Origin: Burkholderiales bacterium
Lineage (GTDB): Bacteria; Pseudomonadota; Gammaproteobacteria; Burkholderiales; Burkholderiaceae_C
Assembly (NCBI GenBank): GCA_947448105.1
Contig: CANFNE010000186.1
Location: forward strand, 1 to 5,085
Length of the DNA stretch: 5,085 bases
Reading direction: 5' to 3'
Position numbers and translations under genes: made by a program. The notes under the pieces were generated by a model, which did not search any database, was not told the DNA's origin, and was given only the letters and a program-made list of their open reading frames with translations. Position 1 is the stretch's first letter, and every line of letters starts with the position of its first letter. Below are positions 1 to 5,085 of the stretch, piece by piece.

Positions 1-26
1 CGGTCCGGCGGCTGGGGGGGTCTCGC

Positions 27-1652
27 CTAAGCGGCGCGGCGGATCATCTCCGCAGCTTTTTCGGCAATCATGATGGTGGGCGCCGTGGTGTTGCCGCCGG
101 TGAGCGTGGGCATGATGGAGGTGTCCACCACGCGCAGGCCTTGCACGCCGTGTACCCGCAGCTGCGCGTCCACCACCGCCAGCGGGTCGCTGTGCGGGCC
201 CATTTTGCAGGTGCCGCAGGGGTGGTATTCGGTGTCGGAGTGGTCGCGCAAAAACGCTTCGATTTGCTCGGGCTTGTTGCGTTCCACCGGGTACAGCATC
301 TCGCCCCGGTAGGCGTCAAACGGTTTGGCTTGCAAGATGTCCATGCCGATTTGCGTGCCCTTGACCAGCGTCGCCATGTCGTCGGGGTGGGTGAAGAAGC
401 CCACGTCGATCACCGGTGCGTCGGTAGATTTAGCGCTTTGCAACGTGACGCTGCCCCGGCTCTTGGGGCGGCACAGCGTCACATGCAGGGTGTAGCCGTG
501 GCCGAGATGGGTTTTGCGGTTGTGGTCGTCCACGATGCCGGTGCACAGCGCGAGCTGGATGTCGGGTTTGTCGGCGCTGGGGTCGGTTTTCAAAAAGCCT
601 TGCGACTCGGCCACATTGGACGTGATCCAGCCGGTGCGTTTGTTGCGCCACTCAAATATCGACTTGACCACCGTCACCAAGCCGGAGAGCGAAACGCCCA
701 ACGTGGTTTCTTTGCGCGGCGTGCGCTGGATCAGCACGGTCGTGACGTGGTCTTGCAGGTTTTGCCCCACGCCCGGCAGCGTGTGCACCGTGGCAATGCC
801 ATGGGCTTGCAGCTGCGACTGCGGGCCGATGCCCGAGAGCATCAGCAACTGCGGCGAACCAAAGGCACCGGCGCTCACGATCACCTCGCGCGTGGCGTGT
901 GCTTGCACGGTTTGGCCCTTGTGCAGGTATTGCACGCCGGTGGCGCGTTTGCCGTCCATCAGCACGCGCTCGGTGTGGGCCTCTGTGATGACGGTCAGGT
1001 TGCTGCGCCCCAGGTACGGCGTGATAAAGGCCTTGGCCGCGCTGCAGCGTTCGCCGTTGGCCTGCATGGCCTGGGTGGGGCCGCAGCCGAGTTGTTGTTC
1101 GCCGTTGTAGTCGGGGGTGCGGGGCAGGCCGGTTTGTTCGCAGGCTTGCAAAAACACTTCGTTCAGGGGGCTGGGGCTGCGCAGGTAGCTCACTTGCAGC
1201 GGGCCGTCGGCGCCGCGGTACGCAGTGGCGCCAAAGCAGTGGTTGTGTTCTGAGCGCTTGAACAGGGGCAGCACTTCGTCAAAGCTCCAGCCGGGGTTAC
1301 CCAGGCTGGCCCAGTGGTCGTAGTCGTCGCGGTGGCCGCGGGTGTAGACCATGGCGTTAATCGAGGTGCTGCCGCCCATCACCTTGCCACGCGGCTGGTA
1401 GCCACGCCGTCCGTTGAAGCCGGGCTGGGGCATGGTCTCGTAACTCCAGTTGTGGATTTTGAGCGGCGCGCTGACCGCAAAGCCCATGGGCGCGTGGATC
1501 AGCACCGAGTTGTCCGGGCCACCGGCTTCTAACAGGCAAACGCGCACTTTGGGGTCTTCGCTCAGGCGGCTGGCCACCACGCAGCCGGCCGCGCCGGCGC
1601 CTACGACGATGTAATCAAAGGTTTGGGCTGTTGGCGAGGTGCTGGTGGTCAT
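27..1652 (-). CDS. GMC-family FAD-dependent alcohol dehydrogenase (AlkJ-like)
   Basis: The 541-aa product is a complete glucose-methanol-choline oxidoreductase. It starts with a Rossmann FAD-binding fold (VGAGAAG at 17-23, then LLEAGG at 40-45). GMC signature 1 is GKVMGGSTSINAMVYTRG (89-106) and signature 2 is SAGAFGSPQLLMLSGIG (260-276). The C-terminal catalytic pair is His477 in HPCGTCKMG and Asn521 in GGNTTAPT, the His/Asn arrangement also seen in choline oxidase. The family oxidises alcohols to aldehydes, using flavin to pass electrons on. From memory, TSNVAES (344-350) and GYTLHV..PKSRG (386-399) match AlkJ-type, quinone-linked medium-chain alcohol dehydrogenases better than BetA. No signal peptide or clear membrane helix is seen, so the protein is probably cytoplasmic or peripherally membrane-bound. 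The start is forced: an in-frame TAG lies 12 codons upstream (1689-1691) with no other start codon between. No good Shine-Dalgarno precedes the ATG. It follows the aldolase-family gene on the same strand by 97 bp. Family is certain; substrate is unknown, and the choline dehydrogenase label often applied to such proteins is not supported. Confidence 0.95.
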   Translation of the reverse strand: MTTSTSPTAQTFDYIVVGAGAAGCVVASRLSEDPKVRVCLLEAGGPDNSVLIHAPMGFAVSAPLKIHNWSYETMPQPGFNGRRGYQPRGKVMGGSTSINAMVYTRGHRDDYDHWASLGNPGWSFDEVLPLFKRSEHNHCFGATAYRGADGPLQVSYLRSPSPLNEVFLQACEQTGLPRTPDYNGEQQLGCGPTQAMQANGERCSAAKAFITPYLGRSNLTVITEAHTERVLMDGKRATGVQYLHKGQTVQAHATREVIVSAGAFGSPQLLMLSGIGPQSQLQAHGIATVHTLPGVGQNLQDHVTTVLIQRTPRKETTLGVSLSGLVTVVKSIFEWRNKRTGWITSNVAESQGFLKTDPSADKPDIQLALCTGIVDDHNRKTHLGHGYTLHVTLCRPKSRGSVTLQSAKSTDAPVIDVGFFTHPDDMATLVKGTQIGMDILQAKPFDAYRGEMLYPVERNKPEQIEAFLRDHSDTEYHPCGTCKMGPHSDPLAVVDAQLRVHGVQGLRVVDTSIMPTLTGGNTTAPTIMIAEKAAEMIRRAA

Positions 1653-1749
1653 GGTACGGGCTTTGTGGGGTCTGAGACAGGGGGTGATCTATCGGGGTGC
1701 TGTGCAGGCGGTCGCTTGCGGCGGCGCTTTGCCAAACACAGGTGTACGG
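1653..1749 (-). other. Spacer between aldolase-family gene and GMC gene
   Basis: This 97-bp gap separates two genes read in the same (minus) direction. I see no convincing rho-independent terminator (no strong stem followed by a T-run on the minus strand) and no convincing -35/-10 pair. Co-transcription of the two genes is therefore possible but not shown. The gap is longer than usual within a tight operon, and the GMC start lacks a purine-rich ribosome-binding site, so independent or weak translation is an alternative. Confidence 0.4.
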
Positions 1750-2505
1750 TTAATTGCGGTAGTCGCTGCCCATGCGGTCGAGTTTGCGCAGCATGGCCGG
1801 CCAGGCAAAGGCGCCGCCCAGGCCGCTGGTCTGGGTGCGCATGGCGTGGCCCACGCCGTCAATGATGCGGGGGTCCACTTCGGTCAGCGCGCCACCGGCT
1901 TGGGCAGCGAGCTGGATCTGGCAGGTGGATTCAAAGTTGTACATCAGCAAAAACGCCTCGGCAATGCTGCTGCCCACCACCAAGAGGCCATGGTTGCGCA
2001 GCATCAGGTGGTTGGCCTGGCCCAGGTCGGCTTGCAGGCGCGGCTTTTCGGCGTCGTGCAGGGCCACCCCTTCATAGGCGTGGTAGGCCAGCGAAGCCAG
2101 CACAAAAGTCGATTGCTGGCTGATGGGCAGCACGCCGCAGGCCTGGGCGCTTACCGCCACCCCGGCGCGCGTATGGGTGTGCAAGACGCAGCCTGCGTCT
2201 TCGCGCACCGCGTGCACCGCGCTGTGGATCACAAAACCCGCCCGGTTGACCGGGTGCGGTGATTCGCTGAGCTTTTCGCCCTGCTGGTCGATCTTGATCA
2301 GGCTGCTGGCGGTGACTTCCTCAAACAGCATGCCGTAAGGGTTGATCAGGAAATGGTGCTCAGGCCCGGGAATGCGCGCGCTGATGTGGGTGAAGATCAA
2401 ATCGCTCCAGCCGTAGGCGGCCACCAGGCGGTAACAGGCGGCCAGATCGACGCGCAACTGCCACTCTTCGGGGCTGACCTGGTCTTTGAGGGAGGGGCTG
2501 GACAT
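1750..2505 (-). CDS. Class II aldolase/adducin-family protein
   Basis: The 251-aa product has the fold and metal site of the class II aldolase/adducin (FucA/AraD-like) family. Predicted zinc ligands are His109 and His111 in LHTHTRAG and His172 in LRNHGLL. FTHISAR (38-44) and INPYG (54-58) are the usual N-terminal phosphate/substrate-loop motifs. Aligned by hand to E. coli FucA through the HxH motif, the catalytic Glu73 position is occupied by Gly90 (NRAGFVIH). This change is, from memory, common in the adducin-like proteobacterial subgroup. The protein probably binds a metal, but classical retro-aldol cleavage is doubtful; epimerase, decarboxylase or another lyase-type activity is possible. 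It is probably a soluble cytoplasmic oligomer. The ATG is supported by GGAG seven bases upstream. The gene lies upstream of the GMC dehydrogenase and head-to-head with mnmG. Length is ordinary for the family. Family assignment is firm; reaction and substrate are unknown. Confidence 0.93.
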   Translation of the reverse strand: MSSPSLKDQVSPEEWQLRVDLAACYRLVAAYGWSDLIFTHISARIPGPEHHFLINPYGMLFEEVTASSLIKIDQQGEKLSESPHPVNRAGFVIHSAVHAVREDAGCVLHTHTRAGVAVSAQACGVLPISQQSTFVLASLAYHAYEGVALHDAEKPRLQADLGQANHLMLRNHGLLVVGSSIAEAFLLMYNFESTCQIQLAAQAGGALTEVDPRIIDGVGHAMRTQTSGLGGAFAWPAMLRKLDRMGSDYRN

Positions 2506-2512
2506 GGGCGAA

Positions 2513-2516
2513 CTCC
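2513..2516 (-). promoter_or_regulatory. Ribosome-binding site of the aldolase-family gene
   Basis: Read on the minus strand this is GGAG, with a 7-nt spacer to the ATG at 2505-2503. It fixes the start of the aldolase-family gene; no other in-frame start was seen in the short stretch upstream. Confidence 0.65.
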
Positions 2517-2626
2517 GGTGTAATGTTGCTAATCACTCTACCCCAGCGGCAGCGGCAGCACACTTAGGGGAAAGACTAGGGAATGTCACCCGCGCGTCTT
2601 ACTGTGTCGGTCGGGACCTGCGCCGG

Positions 2627-2632
2627 TAAAAT
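2627..2632 (+). promoter_or_regulatory. Candidate -10 element of the mnmG-rsmG promoter
   Basis: TAAAAT matches the sigma-70 -10 consensus TATAAT at five of six positions and stands out in a GC-rich intergenic region. The best-spaced -35 candidate, GTGTCG at 2604-2609 (17-bp spacer), matches TTGACA at only three of six positions. Transcription would begin near 2639-2640, giving a leader of about 25 nt before the mnmG ATG. No terminator-like hairpin or riboswitch was seen in the 158-bp divergent region, and no equally good promoter was found for the minus-strand aldolase-family gene. The -10 is inferred from sequence alone. Confidence 0.45.
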
Positions 2633-2663
2633 CGCCCTCCTCCCCCTGAATTGAGTGCCCGCC

Positions 2664-4670
2664 ATGCTTTATCCCCAACAGTTTGACGTCATCGTCGTCG
2701 GCGGCGGCCACGCCGGCTGCGAGGCCGCGCTGGCCGCGGCACGCATGGGCTGCAAGACCTTGCTGCTCACGCACAACATCGAAACCCTGGGGCAAATGAG
2801 CTGCAACCCGTCGATTGGCGGCATTGGCAAAGGCCATCTGGTCAAAGAGGTGGACGCCCTGGGCGGCGCCATGGCCCTGGCCACGGACGAGGCCGGCATC
2901 CAATTTCGCATCCTCAACTCCAGCAAGGGCCCGGCCGTGCGCGCCACCCGCGCCCAGGCCGACCGCGTTTTGTACAAGGCCGCGATTCGCCGCATGCTGG
3001 AAAACCAGCCCAATTTGTCGCTCTTTCAACAAGCCGTGGACGACCTGCTGGTCGAGGGCGACCGGGTGGTGGGTGCGGTCACGCAGATCGGCATCAGCTT
3101 TCGCGCCAAGACCGTGGTGTTGACGGCGGGTACTTTTCTGGACGGCAAGATCCATGTGGGCATGAACCACTACGCCGCCGGTCGCGCGGGCGACCCGCCG
3201 GCGATTCGCCTGAGCGCGCGCCTCAAAGAGTTGAAGCTGGCGCAAGGCCGACTGAAAACCGGCACGCCGCCGCGCATTGACGGGCGCAGCATTGATTTCA
3301 GCAGATGCCAGGAGCAGCCCGGCGACGGCATGCCCGGCGGCATGGGCAGTTCCATGCCGGTGTTCAGTTTTATAGGGCGCGTCGAGCAGCACCCCCAGCA
3401 AATGCCTTGCTGGATCACTCACACCAACGCGCGCACCCACGACATCATTCGCAGCGGCTTTGACCGCAGCCCCATGTTCACCGGCAACATCGAGGGCGTG
3501 GGCCCGCGCTACTGCCCCAGCGTGGAAGACAAGGTCAACCGCTTTGCCGACAAGGAAAGCCACCAGATTTTTTTGGAGCCCGAGGGCCTGACCACCCATG
3601 AGTACTACCCCAACGGCATTTCCACCAGCCTGCCCTTTGACATTCAGTACGCGCTGGTGCGCAGCATGGTGGGCCTGGAAAACGCGCATATCCTGCGCCC
3701 CGGCTACGCCATCGAGTACGACTACTTTGACCCGCGCGCGCTTAAAAGCAGTTTTGAGACGCGCCAGATTGCAGGACTGTTTTTTGCCGGCCAGATCAAC
3801 GGCACCACCGGCTACGAAGAAGCCGCCGCCCAAGGCCTGTTCGCCGGGGTGAACGCCGCGCTGCAAGCCGGGGCGCAAACTGCCTGGAGTGGCGATACCT
3901 GGCTGCCCGGGCGTGACGAAGCCTACCTGGGCGTGCTGGTGGACGACCTGATTACCAAGGGCGTGACCGAGCCCTACCGCATGTTCACCAGCCGCGCCGA
4001 GTTCCGGCTGCAGCTGCGCGAAGACAACGCCGACGTGCGCCTGACCGAAGCCGGTCGCGCCTTGGGCCTGGTGGACGACGCGCGCTGGGCAGCGTTTTGC
4101 CGCAAGCGCGAAGCGGTTTCACGTGAAACCGAACGCCTGCGCTCCATCTGGGTGAACCCGAACAACCTAGCCGCCTGCGAATCCGAGCGCGTGTTGGGCA
4201 AGGCGATTGAACACGAATACAACCTGGCCGAGCTGCTGCGCCGCCCCGACGTGCGCTACGCCGACCTGATGGGCCTGGACGCCGGGCGCTACGCGAGTGC
4301 GGCGCTCAAGCCGGCAGCGGACGACAGCAAAGCCCAGGACGTGTTCGTGGCCAGCGTGATCGAACAGGTGGAAATTGCCGCCAAGTACTCGGGCTACATC
4401 GAGCGGCAAAAGGAAGAAGTGGGCCGCGCCGCGCATTACGAGAACCTGCGTCTGCCCGCGGAGCTGGACTATATGCAGGTGTCCGCCCTGAGCATTGAGG
4501 CGCGCCAGCGCCTGAACCAGCTGCGCCCCGAAACCCTGGGCCAGGCCTCTCGCCTCTCAGGCATCACCCCGGCCACCATTTCGCTTTTGCTGATCCTCCT
4601 GAAAAAAGGCAACTTCCGCGACTTTGCCGCCAAGGCCCCCTTGGCGGCGACCTCTGAGGCGCAGGCGTGA
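2664..4670 (+). CDS. mnmG: tRNA uridine-5-carboxymethylaminomethyl modification enzyme MnmG (GidA)
   Basis: MnmG, with its GTPase partner MnmE, installs the (carboxymethyl)aminomethyl group on C5 of wobble uridine U34 in several tRNAs, using FAD, NADH and methylenetetrahydrofolate, in the cytoplasm. From the ATG the product is 668 aa (E. coli about 629). It shows the FAD motif GGGHAG (13-18), Cys47 in SCNPS, signature GPRYCPSVEDK with Cys284 (280-290), and NGTTGYEEAAAQG (379-391). The two cysteines match those implicated in catalysis in E. coli. A Gly/Met-rich segment around 220-230 is about seven residues longer than in E. coli, and the last about 15 residues form a variable tail. An in-frame GTG at 2655 directly follows a TGA stop; the ATG at 2664 is preferred because MLYPQQFDVIVVGGG matches the usual N-terminus, with only a weak GAG at 2653-2655 as ribosome-binding site. 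The stop overlaps rsmG. Codons 484-490 (AVSRETE) carry a parS-like palindrome. Confidence 0.98.
   Translation: MLYPQQFDVIVVGGGHAGCEAALAAARMGCKTLLLTHNIETLGQMSCNPSIGGIGKGHLVKEVDALGGAMALATDEAGIQFRILNSSKGPAVRATRAQADRVLYKAAIRRMLENQPNLSLFQQAVDDLLVEGDRVVGAVTQIGISFRAKTVVLTAGTFLDGKIHVGMNHYAAGRAGDPPAIRLSARLKELKLAQGRLKTGTPPRIDGRSIDFSRCQEQPGDGMPGGMGSSMPVFSFIGRVEQHPQQMPCWITHTNARTHDIIRSGFDRSPMFTGNIEGVGPRYCPSVEDKVNRFADKESHQIFLEPEGLTTHEYYPNGISTSLPFDIQYALVRSMVGLENAHILRPGYAIEYDYFDPRALKSSFETRQIAGLFFAGQINGTTGYEEAAAQGLFAGVNAALQAGAQTAWSGDTWLPGRDEAYLGVLVDDLITKGVTEPYRMFTSRAEFRLQLREDNADVRLTEAGRALGLVDDARWAAFCRKREAVSRETERLRSIWVNPNNLAACESERVLGKAIEHEYNLAELLRRPDVRYADLMGLDAGRYASAALKPAADDSKAQDVFVASVIEQVEIAAKYSGYIERQKEEVGRAAHYENLRLPAELDYMQVSALSIEARQRLNQLRPETLGQASRLSGITPATISLLLILLKKGNFRDFAAKAPLAATSEAQA
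4114..4131. promoter_or_regulatory. parS: parS-like centromere site (ParB-binding palindrome) inside mnmG
   Basis: CGGTTTCACGTGAAACCG is a perfect 18-bp palindrome centred between 4122 and 4123. Its inner 14 bases, GTTTCACGTGAAAC (4116-4129), are identical to the core of the classical parS consensus TGTTTCACGTGAAACA. Only the outermost T/A pair is changed, symmetrically, to G/C. In ParABS systems ParB loads at parS, spreads as a CTP-dependent clamp, and with ParA and SMC segregates the newly replicated origin. Such sites lie mostly near oriC and are often inside genes. Here the site encodes residues AVSRET of MnmG and sits upstream of rsmG, which many bacteria follow with parA-parB. No second copy was found in this window. 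Identity to the core is seen directly; binding by ParB is inferred. Confidence 0.85.
4626..4648 (+). repeat. Perfect 10-bp inverted repeat (hairpin) at the mnmG-rsmG junction
   Basis: GCCGCCAAGG (4626-4635) and its exact reverse complement CCTTGGCGGC (4639-4648) flank a CCC loop. In RNA the stem can extend by a U-G and a U-A pair (4625/4649 and 4624/4650). It lies in the last codons of mnmG (AAKAPLAA), seven bases before the rsmG ribosome-binding site. There is no following T-run, so it is not a standard intrinsic terminator. It could protect the upstream mRNA from exonucleases, attenuate transcription, or modulate initiation at rsmG. The structure is seen directly; any function is inferred. 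Confidence 0.6.
4656..4659 (+). promoter_or_regulatory. Ribosome-binding site of rsmG
   Basis: GAGG, seven bases before the GTG at 4667, lies inside the end of mnmG. It supports the GTG as the rsmG start and would allow both reinitiation by ribosomes finishing mnmG and new initiation. Confidence 0.6.
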
Positions 4671-5085
4671 GTCGCGCACTGGAGCCGCAACTGCGCGCAG
4701 GGCTGCAAGCCTTGGAGCTGGCGCTGGACGAGGCGCAAATCACCGCCCTGCTCGACTATGTAGACCTGATCCAAAAATGGACCCGCGTCTACAACCTGAC
4801 CGCCGTGCGCGACCCGCACGACATGCTCACCCACCATTTGCTTGACAGCCTGGCGGTGGTGCGCCCTTTGCGCACGCAGCTCGCAGCGCTCGGGTGCAAT
4901 GAGGCGGTGCGCGTGCTGGACGTGGGCGCTGGCGCCGGTCTGCCCGGTGTGGTGCTGGCGATTTGCTGCCCGACGATGACGGTGCACTGCGTGGACACGG
5001 TGGCCAAGAAAGCCGCCTTTGTGCAGCAAGCGGCCGTCAGCTTAAAACTACCCCATCTGCGTGGCATACACGCCCGCGTGGAAAG
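4667..5085 (+). CDS. rsmG: 16S rRNA (guanine-527-N7)-methyltransferase RsmG (GidB), 5' part, cut by the window edge
   Basis: RsmG uses S-adenosylmethionine to methylate N7 of G527 in 16S rRNA, in the cytoplasm. Loss of this methylation gives low-level streptomycin resistance in several bacteria. The window holds 139 codons plus two bases; the family is usually about 200-220 aa, so roughly the last third is missing. Visible are the N-terminal helix with WTRVYNLTAVRDP (38-50), HHLLDSLAVV (56-65), the SAM-binding glycine-rich motif VLDVGAGAGLPGVVLAI (83-99), and the acidic-end strand VDTVAKKAAFVQQAA (109-123). The start is a GTG overlapping the mnmG stop as GTGA, with GAGG seven bases upstream. 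This spacing suggests translational coupling and a shared transcript with mnmG, the classical gidA-gidB arrangement. No frameshift is seen. The identification is firm; only the C-terminus cannot be assessed. Confidence 0.96.
   Translation, partial: MSRALEPQLRAGLQALELALDEAQITALLDYVDLIQKWTRVYNLTAVRDPHDMLTHHLLDSLAVVRPLRTQLAALGCNEAVRVLDVGAGAGLPGVVLAICCPTMTVHCVDTVAKKAAFVQQAAVSLKLPHLRGIHARVE

Noticed and set aside
1..26. Possible terminator after the GMC gene
   Set aside because: The G/C-rich bases carry no clear stem followed by a T-run on the minus strand, and the region is cut by the window edge.
141..1253. 370-codon open frame on the plus strand opposite the GMC gene
   Set aside because: Same reason: low-complexity His/Gly/Val/Ala/Arg composition, no family motif, and full overlap with a well-supported dehydrogenase.
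2544..2559. Short tandem CAGCGG repeat (about 2.7 copies) in the divergent intergenic region
   Set aside because: Too short and too close to background composition in GC-rich DNA to call a functional repeat.
2561..2589. Minus-strand GTGACA (2584-2589) as a -35 for the aldolase-family gene
   Set aside because: GTGACA matches the -35 consensus well, but no acceptable -10 hexamer sits 16-18 bp downstream (TAAGTG is poor), so no promoter is called.
2655..2663. Upstream in-frame GTG start for mnmG, adding three residues
   Set aside because: There is no Shine-Dalgarno before it, and the MnmG family typically begins at the residue encoded by the ATG at 2664.
2669..2677. DnaA-box-like TTATCCCCA
   Set aside because: One mismatch to TTATCCACA, a single isolated copy, and it lies in the conserved N-terminal codons of mnmG. 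No cluster or AT-rich region indicates an origin here.
2586..3878. 430-codon open frame on the minus strand opposite mnmG
   Set aside because: It mirrors a clearly real gene. Its translation is rich in Ala, Gly, Val, His and Arg with no recognisable domain, typical of the antisense frame of a GC-rich gene.
4469..5029. 186-codon minus-strand open frame across the mnmG-rsmG junction
   Set aside because: It overlaps two conserved genes on the other strand and shows no domain or credible ribosome-binding context.

Overview
The window is GC-rich, densely coded DNA that looks like the chromosome of a betaproteobacterium, most probably Burkholderiales and close to Comamonadaceae (Acidovorax, Polaromonas, Rhodoferax relatives). 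That placement rests on the composition and on remembered similarity of the MnmG protein to that group; no search was run.

Layout: two genes on the minus strand lie head-to-head with two on the plus strand. On the left (27-2505, read right to left) are a class II aldolase/adducin-family protein (1750-2505) and, 97 bp downstream of it, a complete GMC-family FAD alcohol dehydrogenase (27-1652) whose motifs resemble AlkJ more than choline dehydrogenase BetA. They may form a small catabolic unit, but the substrate cannot be read from the sequence. On the right are mnmG/gidA (2664-4670) and the start of rsmG/gidB (4667 to the window edge, incomplete). These overlap by four bases (GTGA). Both encode RNA-modification enzymes: MnmG acts on the tRNA wobble uridine and RsmG methylates 16S rRNA. 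The divergent intergenic region (2506-2663) holds a good -10-like hexamer for mnmG.

The most notable signal is not a gene. Inside mnmG, at 4114-4131, is a perfect 18-bp palindrome, CGGTTTCACGTGAAACCG. It contains the 14-bp core of the bacterial parS centromere, the ParB-CTP loading site, and differs from the classical 16-mer only by a symmetric change of the outermost pair. In many bacteria mnmG-rsmG is followed by parA-parB near oriC, so a parS embedded in mnmG fits and suggests that this window is origin-proximal. The parA/parB genes and the origin lie outside the window and are inferred.

A second structure is a perfect 10-bp inverted repeat with a 3-nt loop at 4626-4648. It lies in the last codons of mnmG, just before the rsmG ribosome-binding site. 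I found no tRNA or rRNA gene, CRISPR array, insertion sequence or other mobile element, and no gene-free stretch longer than about 160 bases.
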